Source of the DNA: Peterkaempfera podocarpi
Lineage (GTDB): Bacteria; Actinomycetota; Actinomycetes; Streptomycetales; Streptomycetaceae
NCBI RefSeq assembly: GCF_042466665.1
Contig: NZ_CP162102.1
Span: forward strand, 8,765,473 to 8,829,472
Direction of reading: 5' to 3'
DNA length: 64,000 nt
Both the position numbers and the translations under genes were made by a program. Positions 19,077-27,948 of the stretch are shown here, piece after piece. The stretch's first letter is position 1. Each line of letters starts with the position of its first letter. A model generated the notes under the pieces. That model made no database searches. It saw only the letters and a program-made list of their open reading frames with translations, and was not told the origin of the DNA.

Positions 19077-19520
19077 TCAGACACCACCGCCGGAGATGCG
19101 CCACGCCTTGCCAACCTTGGTCAGTTCAAGGTCTTGGCCGTCGGTGGCGTGGTAGGCCGCGATCGAGCGCTTCGCCTTGCTACCGGTACCGATCTTGATG
19201 TCCTGCGGGTACACCGTGGCCTTGGCGTTGTCCTTCGTGTTGTAGGTGACCCTGCGGACGTGGGCGTCGCGAAGTTCCCCGTACTCATTGACGGGAAGGT
19301 TGTCGTGGTGCCGCTTGAGCGTGGCCGGGCAGTCACCCAACTGCTGCCGCAACTGGTCGATGAGCTGTTTGCAGGCCGCCGAGTAGTTGCGGTTGCCGAG
19401 ATCGTAGAGATAGTTGTCGACGACGTTGGCGACGCCGGTACCGCCGGTGCGGCTGCATGCGGCAAGCGTGACCAGCGCGGCCGCAACAACCGTGGGTGCG
19501 ATGACGAGGTTTCGTCTCAT
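19077..19520 (-). CDS. Putative lipoprotein of unknown function
   Basis: A 147-residue secreted lipoprotein. The N-terminus MRRNLVIAPTVVAAALVTLA leads into the lipobox L-A-A-C, with the lipidated Cys near residue 22. The mature part has NYLYDLGNRNYSAACKQLID, with conserved-looking cysteines, and VYPQDIKIGTG. The end, VGKAWRISGGGV, resembles DUF4878/NTF2-like lipoproteins, in which a final Trp-R-I strand is common. No function can be assigned beyond attachment to the outer face of the membrane. It is a single gene with no obvious operon partner. Confidence 0.8.
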   Translation of the reverse strand: MRRNLVIAPTVVAAALVTLAACSRTGGTGVANVVDNYLYDLGNRNYSAACKQLIDQLRQQLGDCPATLKRHHDNLPVNEYGELRDAHVRRVTYNTKDNAKATVYPQDIKIGTGSKAKRSIAAYHATDGQDLELTKVGKAWRISGGGV

Positions 19521-19856
19521 GGCCTACCTCCCGAAAGGGGCGCTGACCGCGCGCGGACCACGGGTACGTCGGATCCGGTCGACGGCGAGCGTATGGGGCA
19601 AGTCGTGGTGTTGTCCGCCGATCTCGTGCACCTCGACGGCTCTGCGGGTACCGATGAATCATCCGATCCGGTCAGGCTGCGTGTCGATACTCACGGCAGG
19701 TCCCGCCGAGCCGGTCCCGGCTGGACTCTCCCGCACCACGGGACCTCTCCACGGCCGTGCTCTGACCGGGTCGTTCACATGACAGGAGGATTTGGCGCCG
19801 TGGGATGTCGGCGTCGACGGTTCTGACGGTGAGCGCGCCCCTGGCATGATCGGGGC
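19521..19856. other. Divergent intergenic region
   Basis: About 335 bases between the lipoprotein gene (minus) and the RNase H gene (plus). It must hold both promoters, but no clear -35/-10 pair or dyad could be picked out and no coding frame is convincing. Confidence 0.4.
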
Positions 19857-20543
19857 ATGGTCGAACGAGTCATTGCAGCGTGTGACGGACCAGCCAAAGG
19901 CAACCCGGGCCCGGCGGCCTGGGCCTACGTGGTCGCCGACAGTGCCGGGGTCCCGCAGCGTTGGCAGGCCGGTTCACTCGGGCACAGCACCAACAACATC
20001 GGCGAGCTGACGGCGCTGGAGCAGCTGCTGCTCGCGACGGATCCCGCCGTGCCGCTGGAGGTGCGCCTCGACAGCACGTACACCCGTGACGCGGCGACGA
20101 AGTGGCTGGCCGGGTGGAAGCGCAACGGCTGGAAGACCGCCGCCGGCAAGCCGGTTGCCAATCGCGAGCTGATCCAGCACATCGATGCGCTCCTGGAGGG
20201 GCGGGATGTCACCTTCGTGTACGTCCCCGCCCACCAGGTGGACGGCGATCCGTTGAACGCCATCGCGGACAAGGCCGCCAGCGACGCCGCCCGCACCCAG
20301 GAGAGCGCCGGTGGGACCGCCGCCGACCTCCCCGTGCCCGAACCATCCCCGAGCCCTTCACCGCGCGGTGGACGCGCCGCCTCGTCCTCCCGCGGCAGGC
20401 GGAGTTCCCCGGATGGTTCGCGGACCCTGCCCACGCGTTACGTCGGCACATGCCCGTGCGCCAGGCCCTACGCCAAGGGCGACATGATCACCAGGGTCGG
20501 CAGCAGCTGGGGGCATTCGCAGTGCGCGGAGGCTCACGCCTGA
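19857..20543 (+). CDS. RNase H-fold protein with Cys-containing C-terminal extension
   Basis: A 228-residue protein. Residues 1-145 are an RNase HI domain with the four acidic residues visible: Asp in AACDGPAKGNPGPAAW, Glu in NNIGELTALEQLLLA, Asp in EVRLDSTYTRDAATKW and Asp in PLNAIADKAASDAA. It should cleave RNA in RNA-DNA hybrids. A proline/serine-rich linker (about 150-190) leads to a short C-terminal module, YVGTCPCARPYAKGDMITR followed by WGHSQCAEAHA, which could bind a metal. That tail is not part of ordinary RNase HI. The ATG at 19857 is the first in a frame matching the domain start. Confidence 0.85.
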   Translation: MVERVIAACDGPAKGNPGPAAWAYVVADSAGVPQRWQAGSLGHSTNNIGELTALEQLLLATDPAVPLEVRLDSTYTRDAATKWLAGWKRNGWKTAAGKPVANRELIQHIDALLEGRDVTFVYVPAHQVDGDPLNAIADKAASDAARTQESAGGTAADLPVPEPSPSPSPRGGRAASSSRGRRSSPDGSRTLPTRYVGTCPCARPYAKGDMITRVGSSWGHSQCAEAHA

Positions 20544-20617
20544 CTCCGGGAGCGCCGTCAGGTCCGTGCGGCGCGCAGGCGCATACGGCCATGTCCAGCC
20601 CGGGACCGCAGAAGCGA

Positions 20618-20899
20618 TCAGAGTTCGGCGACGGCGGCGCGGGCCTCGCCGGGCCAGAGGTTGAGGTTGCTGAAGAGGCTCAGCCTGCCGCCGCCCCAGT
20701 AGCTGATCACGTCGCAGGCCGGCGGGATGAACGGCGTGATGTCGTTGGGGAGGTACTTCTTGACCAGGTCGGTGCCGAGTGGGGAGACGATGTTGGCCCA
20801 GGGGCCGATGGTCGCAGCGATGAGGGCCAGTACGCGGTCGGCGGGCCAACCGCCGCCTTCCTCGGAGACGGCGACGACACCGATGACCAGGCCGGTCAC
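20618..20899 (-). CDS. Hypothetical protein with one or two hydrophobic segments
   Basis: A 93-residue frame from a GTG. It has a hydrophobic N-terminus (VTGLVIGVVAVSEEGGG), a second apolar stretch (ADRVLALIAATIGPWANIVS) and a more polar end (LVKKYLPNDITPFIPPACD). Composition looks coding. The same frame is open about 40 codons further upstream (SLSAFSTVFG precedes the GTG), so the true start may be earlier. No family recognised. It may be the end of a broken membrane protein. Confidence 0.35.
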   Translation of the reverse strand: MTGLVIGVVAVSEEGGGWPADRVLALIAATIGPWANIVSPLGTDLVKKYLPNDITPFIPPACDVISYWGGGRLSLFSNLNLWPGEARAAVAEL

Positions 20900-21356
20900 G
20901 CCGAAGACCGTGCTGAACGCCGACAGCGAACGACTGCGCCGTAGTGACCGGCGCCGGCGAGACCGGTGGGTTGGAGCGGGAATAAGGGGACTGGACGATG
21001 AGGCCGTCGCTGTTCAACCGCCACAACGAACTCAGCGACTGGTCGGCGGACACGCTGCTGTCGGTGCAGACCAGCACCCAGTTGCCGAACTGCTCGGCGA
21101 TCGGGAACAGCAGCCACGATGCCCAGGATGCGGCCCGGTGATCGTACGCCCAGACCGTCCCGAGCGGCAGGGCGGAGGGCGGGTGACGGGCAGCCACCGG
21201 TCACAGAATCCGAGCCAGGGCCTGAAGGGAGAGCGGGTGTCGGTAGGTTCTCGACCGGGACGCGGGGAGATGCCGACGAGAACCGAGGGCACGGTGTCGG
21301 CGTGTTGGTGATCAGCTGGGTTGTCCGGGCCGGGGGCCGAGAGCGGAGTTGGGGCT
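20900..21356. other. Region with a possible decayed gene on the minus strand
   Basis: No complete gene is supported. On the minus strand around 20960-21180 one frame reads SWASWLLFPIAEQFGNWVLV and SLSSLWRLNSDGLIVQSP, which looks protein-like. It loses sense on both sides. It may be a relic; I cannot name the family. Confidence 0.3.
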
Positions 21357-22655
21357 GTGACGGAAGTAGCTAAGGATCTGCCGGATGCCGGGTCCCGGGC
21401 CGATGGTCCGCGCCTGTGGCATCAGCGGGATTTCCTGCTGCTCTGGAGTGGGCAGACGGTCAGTGAGACGGGGTCGGCGGTCACCGAGGTCGCTCTGCCG
21501 CTGCTCGCAGTGGTCGCGCTGAACGCGAGCACCCTCCAGGTCGGCTTGCTGACCGCGGCCACCACGCTGGCGTTCGCGGTCATCGCGTTGCCGGCGGGTG
21601 CGATGGTGGACGGTCACGCCAAGCGTTCCCTTCTGATCGTCTGCAACCTTCTTCGTCTGGTGATCATCGGCTCGGTCCCGGTGGCGGCGGCGTTCGGAGC
21701 GCTGACGATGGCGCAGCTGTATGTGGTCGCGGTGGCGGCCGGTGTGTGCTCGGTGTTCTTCGACGTCTCGTACCAGAGTTATGTACCGTCACTTGTCCGC
21801 GCCACTCACCTGATCAGCGCCAACAGCAAGCTCGGGACCACCCAGGCGTTCGCGCAGCTCGGGGGACCGAGCCTGGGAGGCGGGCTGGTCGGGTTGTTCG
21901 GCGCCGCGGGGGCGATGACGGCCGACGCGGTCTCCTATGCGGTCTCGGTCCTGTCGATCCTCGGGATCAGGACCCGGGAGGACCCACCACCGGCGCGGCC
22001 GGCGGACGAGACGCTGCGGCGCCGGATCGGCGAGGGGCTGACGTTTGTGTTCGGGCACAGCATTCTGCGCAGGGTCGTGGCGTGCACGGGCACCGCGAAC
22101 CTGTTTTCCGGCATGAGTTCGGCGCTGGCGATGGTCTTCCTCATCCGGGTGCTGCACGTGCGTCCCGCGCTGACCGGGCTGATCATGGCGGGCGCGGCGA
22201 TCGGCGGGATCGCCGGGGGAGCGTTCGCCGCCCGGCTCGCCAAGAAGATCGGCTCGGCGCGCATCATCTGGGTGTCCATGCTGGTCTTCAGCGCGCCGCA
22301 GGTCATCGCGGCGGCCGCCTGGCAGGGCCGGGGAGTGCTGCTCTTCCCGCTGGGCTGGGGCATCGCGTACTTCGCGGCCATGGTCTACAACATCGCCCAG
22401 CTCAGCTATCGGCAGTCGGTGACACCGCCGGAGATGATGGGCCGGATGAACGCGGCCGTCCGCTGGGTCGTGTGGGGCACGCTGCCGCTCGGCGGAGTCC
22501 TCGGCGGGGTACTCGGCACACTGATCGGCGTGCGGCCCACGCTCTGGCTGGCGTTCACCGGTTCCTGGGCGGCCGGCTGGTTTGTGTTCTGCTCCCCGCT
22601 GCGCCACATGCGCGATGTTCCGCAAGCTGCGCCCACCTCCGTTGCCACGGCTTGA
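21357..22655 (+). CDS. MFS exporter (EntS/MFS_3-like)
   Basis: A 432-residue transporter with about 12 hydrophobic segments. It starts after a short leader at LWHQRDFLLLWSGQTVSETG, the typical opening of the DHA3/EntS-like group, with LPAGAMVDGHAKRSLLIVCN as the loop 2-3 motif and ISANSKLGTTQAFAQLGGPS in the middle. Homologues export siderophores, macrolides or other small molecules; the cargo here is unknown. The GTG at 21357 is preferred (GGAG upstream); a TTG 12 codons earlier is in frame. It is a monocistronic gene with no biosynthetic genes beside it. Confidence 0.85.
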   Translation: MTEVAKDLPDAGSRADGPRLWHQRDFLLLWSGQTVSETGSAVTEVALPLLAVVALNASTLQVGLLTAATTLAFAVIALPAGAMVDGHAKRSLLIVCNLLRLVIIGSVPVAAAFGALTMAQLYVVAVAAGVCSVFFDVSYQSYVPSLVRATHLISANSKLGTTQAFAQLGGPSLGGGLVGLFGAAGAMTADAVSYAVSVLSILGIRTREDPPPARPADETLRRRIGEGLTFVFGHSILRRVVACTGTANLFSGMSSALAMVFLIRVLHVRPALTGLIMAGAAIGGIAGGAFAARLAKKIGSARIIWVSMLVFSAPQVIAAAAWQGRGVLLFPLGWGIAYFAAMVYNIAQLSYRQSVTPPEMMGRMNAAVRWVVWGTLPLGGVLGGVLGTLIGVRPTLWLAFTGSWAAGWFVFCSPLRHMRDVPQAAPTSVATA

Positions 22656-22720
22656 TGGTGTGCGACACCGCCGATGCCTGCATGTGTACGGCTCCATCGC
22701 GGTCGGAGAGCGCCCTGACG

Positions 22721-23095
22721 CTACGGCTTCAGCGAGTCCGAGCCGGTGTTTTGGTCGGCGGAGTCCGGGGTCTGTTGGGTGCTGAGCATGTCGAGAAGGA
22801 CCATGGCGTCGTGCTCGGGGGTTGCGGCGTCGGTGTAGTAGACGACGAGGCGGTGGCCGGGGGTGTCATCCAGCTGCATGGACTGGAATCCGAGGGTGAT
22901 GTCGCCGACCTGGGGGCGGTGGAAGTGCTTGGTGCCGGGGCGATGGGGGCGGACGTCGTACCGCTCCCACAAGCGGGCGAAGTCGGCGCTCTTCAACAGG
23001 AGCTCACCGACCAGCTGGGCCAGGTCGGGAGCGTCGGGGTCGGTGCCGGCCAGCGCTCGGAGGCGGGCCACACAGCCGCGGATCCGGGTGTCCCA
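22721..23095 (-). pseudogene. MmyB-type XRE regulator, C-terminal fragment
   Basis: About 115 residues correspond to the ligand-binding C-terminal domain of MmyB-like HTH regulators: LRALAGTDPDAPDLAQLVGE, SADFARLWERYDVRPHRPG, GDITLGFQSMQLDDTPGHR and LVVYYTDAAT. The N-terminal helix-turn-helix and first half of the ligand domain are missing. The upstream side is occupied by an IS1380-family transposase ending at 23141, so truncation by that element is the simplest explanation. Confidence 0.7.
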
Positions 23096-23140
23096 TGCAC
23101 GGCATCGGCCTGCTGCCCTACTCGCATCTGGGTTCGTCTG

Positions 23141-24547
23141 TCACGTGGCCGGTCGGGGCAGCGCGGCGAGGCGGCTGAACGCGGCGGCCAGTTCGTGGCG
23201 CCAGGGCCAGATGGCGGCGATCCGCAGCCGTAGGGGACGGGCTCCGCGCGTGATCCGGGCTGCAGCGTGCAGGAGTCGGTAGCGGAGCTTCTTGGGTTCG
23301 GCGGTGGCCAACTCGCCGTCCAGCAGCAGGGTCCGCGCCCAGGCCAGCAGGTCGATCGCGGTCAGGGACAGCTCCAGCCAGACCTGGTTGATCGTGAAGT
23401 GGCGCGAGGGGAAGCGGCCGAAGCCGGTGGTTTTGCCGCAGCGGATGTGGTCCTCGACCCTGGCGTGGGCCCGGTGGCGGACCTCCAGGTACTGGAGTGA
23501 GCCGCCGCCTGCGACGGGGGTGTCCGTGAGGAAGACCTGGTGGCGCATGCCTTCGTCCTGGTCGAACAGGGAGAGCTGGGCGCCTGGGTGGGGACGCTCG
23601 CGGCGGACGATGATGCGGGTGCCGTCCGGGTATCCGGTGAGGTCGACCAGGCCGGTCAGTTCGGCGACCTCGGCGCCGCCACGCAGGGTGCCGTCCTGTT
23701 CCAGCGCGGGGTGCCAGACCTGGCCGGGCAGCGCGCGGATGGCCTTGCGGACCTGGTCGGTGACGGCGTGTCCGACCGAGAAGGTGGTCTGGATCCCGCG
23801 CTGCCTCAGGGCGCGTAGGTGGGCGAGGAAGGCTTTGGCGCTGCCCGCGCTGTCGGCGCGGATGAGGATGGGGGTGCCGTGGCGGTGGGTGTCGGGGATC
23901 TGCGCGGGGGCCTGGTCCAGGAGGGTGATGTGGTCGGCTGCGGTGTTCGCTCCGGCATTGCCCGGTCGCAGGATCCCGGCCAGGGCCTCGCCGGTGTTGT
24001 CCAGGAAGCAGAGCATCGGGTGGTAGCCGAAGCCGCGTTTGTAGGTCGCGGCGGCCTGTTCCTTCTCGGAGTGGCAGGTGACCAGGGTTGCGTCGATGTC
24101 CAGGACCAGGCCGGGCAGTTCACGACCGCCGGCCTGCGAGGCGGGTATGGCGCGTCCGGTCTCGTCTGCTTGCAGTCAGACGACATCGCGAGCTCTGGCC
24201 CGCGCTGCCCGCACGGCGTTCAGAGCAGCGGTGTCGATGCCGGCCCGCACCCGCCAGGCGGTCGGAGTGGAGGCGACAGGGCCGAACACCTCCGGCTGGT
24301 CGCGCAGCACGGCCAGGTCGGCGATCGCATCGCCGCCGTCAGCGAGCATCACCGCCAGGTCCACCGCGACGCGGCCGGGATCGTGCCCGGTCCCACGAGG
24401 CCGCAGGTGGCGCAGAGCGTCGGAGAAGGCGTTGGTCAGCGTGGTGGCGTCGGCCAGATCCGCGAGTAGACGCGAGCCGGCATGGCTGACCACCCCGTGC
24501 CCGTCGGCGCTGACGACAAACTTGGGGCGTGACCGGGTAGTGTGCAC
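23141..24547 (-). pseudogene. IS1380-family transposase interrupted by an in-frame TGA
   Basis: The gene starts at a GTG (24547): HTTRSRPKFVVSADGHGVVS, then GSRLLADLADATTLTNAFSD. It continues in one frame to PRPAT at 23141. The only interruption is a TGA at 24176-24178, between RARDVV and ADETGRA. DDE-transposase landmarks follow: LPGLVLDIDATLVTCHSEKE, GFGYHPMLCFLDNTGEALAG and LIRADSAGSAKAF. The length is about 468 codons, normal for IS1380. The AAGTGCCTTCTGAGCTGGGA block near 24600 is probably part of the right end. A left terminal repeat was not found. Confidence 0.8.
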
Positions 24548-25163
24548 GCAGAAAGTGCCTTCCCGCTGGAACGATCGAGACCCTAGACAAGCCTCATCGT
24601 CCCAGCTCAGAAGGCACTTTCGCTTTTCCGATCATGATCTGGACGCGACCCTAGATGAAACGCGCAGGTTAGGGACTGGGGGAGTCTGCGTTTGTGGGTA
24701 GGGGTTGTGGCTTTGATGGTGTGGGGGCTGGTGTGTGCACGGTGTCGAGCGGCGGTCGTGGGCCTTGGGGTGGGAGGTGCGCTGGCTTGTGTGGCAGTGC
24801 TGCTTCCTGTGCCTGCGGGGTGGTTCCTCGTGGTGTGTCCTGGTTTCCGGCCTTGCCTCTGTCGGGGGTCACGGTGCTCATTGGGTGCGGGTTCCTCGCG
24901 GGTTTGGCCTGTGGTCGCGGCAGTGTGGGGCTTGGTGGGCCTGTGCTGGATGCGTGTCGGGTACACCACTGGGTGGTGGAGGAGGTTACGGGCGCAGCGG
25001 TTGTCATCGTGGTGATCCACCTCCGTCTCGGCTGGGTCGGTTGACTGCCCGGCCTTTCGGGCGAGGGCGTGCCGGTGCGGTCCGGGCGTCGGGGCGCGGG
25101 GGTGGCGTTGGTCTGCCTCGGCTGCCATCCGGGCCGTGGCGGCTTTGGGGTGGTTGGGGACGG
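24548..25163. other. IS flank and GT-rich intergenic stretch, no supported gene
   Basis: Beyond the transposase start, the first 100 bases look like the IS1380 end, with the paired blocks GAAAGTGCCTTCCCG and CAGAAGGCACTTTCG. From about 24670 the plus strand is unusually rich in G and T and contains no convincing reading frame. A minus-strand frame of 173 codons (24607-25128) is low in complexity and lacks a domain. Confidence 0.45.
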
Positions 25164-25197
25164 CCGAACGCCCCCGGGGGGTGCCGGGGGCGTTCGG
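25164..25197 (-). terminator. Perfect 14-bp hairpin after the transglycosylase gene
   Basis: CCGAACGCCCCCGG and CCGGGGGCGTTCGG are exact reverse complements with a six-base loop. It starts 27 bases beyond the stop of the secreted transglycosylase gene on the minus strand, so it is the expected terminator of that gene. Confidence 0.8.
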
Positions 25198-25224
25198 TGG
25201 TGGTGCTGGTGTGCCTGGGGTGGC

Positions 25225-25701
25225 TCAGTACCAGTGGTGGGTCTGCCAGAAGTTCCAGGCGGCGTTGGGGCTGCCGTAGCGGTCGTTCATGTAGGTCATG
25301 GCCCACTTGATCTGGGTGGCGGGGTTGGTGCGCCAGTCGGAGCCGGCGGAGGCCATCTTGGAGCCCGGCAGGGCCTGGCACAGGCCGTAGGCGCCGGAGG
25401 CGGCGTTGGTGGCGTGCATGTTCCAGCTGGACTCGTGGCTGACGATCTGGTTGAAGGAGGCCCACTGGGAGGCGGGGACCATCGACTTGGCCAGGGCCTT
25501 GGCGGCGGCGGCGGAGGTGCCGGTGGTGGCGGCGAAGGTGCGCGCGTCGGCCTGCTGGTGGTGCGCGCTCGTCCGGGTCGTCTGCTGTGCGGTGGCTGCG
25601 GAGGCGGCCGGGGCGGCGATGGCGGCCACCGAGGCCAGGCCCGCGGTGGTGGCCAGGACGGCGGCGGTGGTGTGCAGGCGGCGGGGAAGGGCGAAGCGCA
25701 T
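25225..25701 (-). CDS. Secreted transglycosylase (SLT-like) domain protein
   Basis: A 158-residue exported protein. The signal peptide has basic residues (RFALPRRLH), a hydrophobic core (AAVLATTAGLASVAAIAA) and a likely cleavage after PAASA. The C-terminal 75 residues form a lysozyme-like transglycosylase domain. NQIVSHESSWNMHATN carries the catalytic Glu, AYGLCQALPGSKMASAG follows, and WAMTYMNDRYGSPNAAW leads to the final HHWY. It should cut peptidoglycan glycan strands outside the cell. The ATG at 25701 is preferred; a TTG directly precedes it. The gene is flanked by hairpins on both sides and is monocistronic. Confidence 0.88.
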   Translation of the reverse strand: MRFALPRRLHTTAAVLATTAGLASVAAIAAPAASAATAQQTTRTSAHHQQADARTFAATTGTSAAAAKALAKSMVPASQWASFNQIVSHESSWNMHATNAASGAYGLCQALPGSKMASAGSDWRTNPATQIKWAMTYMNDRYGSPNAAWNFWQTHHWY

Positions 25702-25900
25702 CAAGCTGGGGACCTCGATCGGTTGGCTGGGCGGTCCGGGGCGGTGGTGGCCCCGGTGCCCGTGGCACCCGGTGTCGGTTGGTGCCGGGCGGGACGCTCA
25801 CAGACCGCGGGATGCGATCCGGTGCGCCGTTCGGACTCGTCCCACCGTGGACGAGTCGGCCGCCCCCGGCAAACACCCCACCTACGATGCGAACCCGTAG

Positions 25901-25926
25901 ACCGGCCCCCGGTTGCGGGGGCCGGT
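25901..25926. terminator. Perfect 10-bp hairpin, probable terminator
   Basis: ACCGGCCCCC-GGTTGC-GGGGGCCGGT is exact. It lies about 200 bases upstream of the transglycosylase start and could end transcription entering from the IS-remnant side. Direction cannot be decided. Confidence 0.5.
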
Positions 25927-26484
25927 GGCCGCGGCCGGAGCCCCTCCAGAACGCCGGCATCGCGGGGCCGGGCAGGCCGCGGCGGATCGGCGTGAAGCGC
26001 GATGACCTGCACCTTTAGCATGGTTTGTCTGGATTGTGCCGGTAAACATCCATGTGTGGGGATTCTTCGGGTGGGTTGTGGTTCGCCGCTCCGGGTTATG
26101 CCTACTGCCGTGGGTCGTACACCCCTGGGCCCGTGTGAGGCGCTTCACTCGCGGGCCTCCGCCGCAGCTCCGCCGCCTGTGACCCGGACCACCCGTGCCC
26201 GCGGTCGGACGCCGCGGCGGCGCCCCCGCCCGCGCGTACGCCGTCCACCAGCGCGATGGCGTGCCGTCCCCGCACCCGATCTCACCCACGGCACCACCCC
26301 AGGCCCGCTCCCGCGCGGCCGCCGCCACAGCCCAGCGACTCCCGACCACGGTCCGCACCCGCACCTGTCCGGCGGCATCGGCCCCCCCGCGCACGCGCCA
26401 GGACAGCGCCCCCGGCCACCTGCCCGGCCGAACGAGGATCCACCGCACCCCCTGGTTGCCGCACTGCCCCACGGCCCGATGGCG

Positions 26485-26510
26485 TCCCGCCAGGTGGTGT
26501 AAGGGATCAA
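26485..26510 (-). repeat. Left arm of an imperfect 26-bp inverted repeat
   Basis: Read on the minus strand, this segment is TTGATCCCTTACACCACCTG followed by GCGGGA. It matches 26641-26666 on the plus strand with three differences. The arms are 130 bases apart and face each other. Confidence 0.7.
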
Positions 26511-26640
26511 GGCGTCGGAATCCGCAGGCCAGGGACGGTGACTCCGTCCGTTCGGGGACTCAACGCATCTCACCAGCAGGCTTCGTGGGCAGGCGCGTCT
26601 ATGGAGGTCGCCGTGGGCCTCCTACCGGAACGCCTAGCGC

Positions 26641-26666
26641 TTGATCCCCTACACCACGTCGCGGGA
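26641..26666 (+). repeat. Right arm of an imperfect 26-bp inverted repeat
   Basis: It reads TTGATCCCCTACACCACGTC followed by GCGGGA and pairs with the arm at 26485-26510. It overlaps the 3' limit of the IS3 relic, so the pair may be an old IS end or a small non-autonomous element. Confidence 0.7.
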
Positions 26667-27408
26667 GACGACCCACGACCCCCCGCCGAGCGCCCGGCAG
26701 GGTGCCGTCCCGCGCTGTTCCCGGAGCCACCGCGTCAGCTTCTGCAGCGCCCTGGGCGAGGCGCAGCGGATGGGCCCCGGCGCCGCGTCCTTCCTCAGCC
26801 GCGAGACCCTCGACCGGCGCGGTCCGCGGTCGCGGAGCCCGGCGGTGATCCTCGCAACGCCGTAGGTGCACCCCGAGGGCTGGTGGACGGCCCGGATCCC
26901 GGCGGTCGGCCTCGCGTCGGCGGCCCGCCGGGCCGCCCGGACAGGCTCGCTGCGACGCCCGTGGCAGTAGCTGGAGCGGGGCATTTCAAGGACTTGGCCC
27001 AGCCGCTTCACGCCGTAGCGGCGCTGGTGGTCGGCGACGAACGGGATGCTGCTCACCGGCGTGTCCGGCCCGCGCAATACTCGGCCGCCCGGCGCAGGGT
27101 GTCGCGTTCCTCCTCCAGCTCGCGAACCGTGCGGCGCAGGGTGTCGCGTTCCTTCTCCAGCTCGCGAACCCTTGAGGCGCAGGGTCTCGTTCTGCGCCTC
27201 CCACGAGGGCGGCGCGGTCGGGGCAGGGGTCGGGGCGTGGCCTTGCCGGCCGCCGGTATCCAGGTCCGCGGGGTCTCCGCGTCGATGCTCGGGTCCGCGG
27301 CGATCGGCATGATCGTCGCGCCGGGCCGTGTCTCGTACCATGCGGCCGCCTCGGCCTTGAACTGCGTCCAGGGATTGACCGAACGCGAGGAAAGGAACAG
27401 CGTCGCCA
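26649..27408 (-). pseudogene. IS3-family element relic (orfA and 5' part of orfB)
   Basis: The orfA part reads PWTQFKAEAAAWYETRPGAT, then IAADPSIDAETPRTWIPAAG, and ends with a duplicated leucine-zipper-like stretch: RVRELEKERDTLRRT, then RELEEERDTLRRAAEYCAG. The orfB part is in another frame: PFVADHQRRYGVKRLGQVLE, RAARRAADARPTAGIRAVHQ, GCTYGVARITAGLRDRG. It stops near RLRKDAA, before the DDE core. The catalytic domain and clear ends are missing. The repeated R-E-L-E-x-E-R-D-T-L-R-R unit at 27100-27175 is an internal duplication of about 45 bases. Confidence 0.7.
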
Positions 27409-27507
27409 TCGCCTCCAACGAGTCCTTCAGCAAAGCGCACATGTTCCGGCGAACCTGTGCCAGGCAGCGCCGAAACTCAACAGGTTCTGCCGTGTCGCGA
27501 CGCCATG

Positions 27508-27948
27508 TCAGCTGTCTTCTGGCAGTCCGCCGAGAGCCGTTGCGAGTTCGGCCCGAAGCTGGGGATGGCTCGTGGCTGCGAGGAGTCGAAAGGCGACGGG
27601 CCCGATGCGCCATCCCGAGTCGTGATCGAACGGAGGCCGCACACCTGCGGCGTTGTGCGCCACCTTGGCGACCAGCTCAGCGAGAGTGAACAGAAGCGCT
27701 TGGTCTTCCTCCAGTGGCGAACGCCGATCCAGACTTCGTCGTCGCAGTCTGTCGAACACCTCGCGAGCCCGGGGCCACCGCTCTTCAGTCTCGGCTAGCA
27801 GCAGAGCGTCGTCGACTTCCGGGAAGGCGCCGATGTCCCGGCTCGCAGCGCGAAGGACGTCGCCAGCCCAGGCGACCGGAGTGGCCTGACTTTCGAACCG
27901 GGACCGTCCCCAGGCATACAGTCGTTGGGCATTCATCTGGTCATCCAT
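27508..27948 (-). CDS. Hypothetical protein, coupled to DUF6228 gene
   Basis: A 146-residue cytoplasmic protein, mostly helical by composition: ALLLAETEERWPRAREVFDR, EEDQALLFTLAELVAKVAHN and PQLRAELATALGGL. I do not recognise a domain. Its ATG at 27948 overlaps the end of the upstream DUF6228 gene by eight bases, so the two are translated together. Paired small genes of this kind are frequent in Streptomyces and often belong to toxin-immunity or conflict loci; that role here is a guess. Downstream lies the IS3 relic. Confidence 0.7.
   Translation of the reverse strand: MDDQMNAQRLYAWGRSRFESQATPVAWAGDVLRAASRDIGAFPEVDDALLLAETEERWPRAREVFDRLRRRSLDRRSPLEEDQALLFTLAELVAKVAHNAAGVRPPFDHDSGWRIGPVAFRLLAATSHPQLRAELATALGGLPEDS

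Larger units (their letters stand above)
25702..26640. other. Leader of the transglycosylase gene and a long stretch without genes
   Basis: The first 200 bases are the upstream region of the transglycosylase gene. Expression of such genes is often controlled in long leaders in Streptomyces, but the c-di-AMP riboswitch core was not found. A perfect hairpin, ACCGGCCCCC and GGGGGCCGGT, lies at 25901-25926. From 26000 to 26640 no frame on either strand shows a protein domain. Confidence 0.45.

Noticed and set aside
24607..25128. Minus-strand frame containing DHHDDN, reminiscent of an HNH nuclease
   Set aside because: The rest is His/Thr/Pro-rich low-complexity translation without the HNH fold pattern, and there is no ribosome site.
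25702..25990. Possible ydaO (c-di-AMP) riboswitch in the leader of the secreted transglycosylase gene
   Set aside because: Such genes are often under this riboswitch in Streptomyces, and a CAGCCAACC stretch is present, but the conserved GGGGAACC and GGGTGAATC-type core could not be found. A covariance-model search (Rfam ydaO-yuaA) would decide it.
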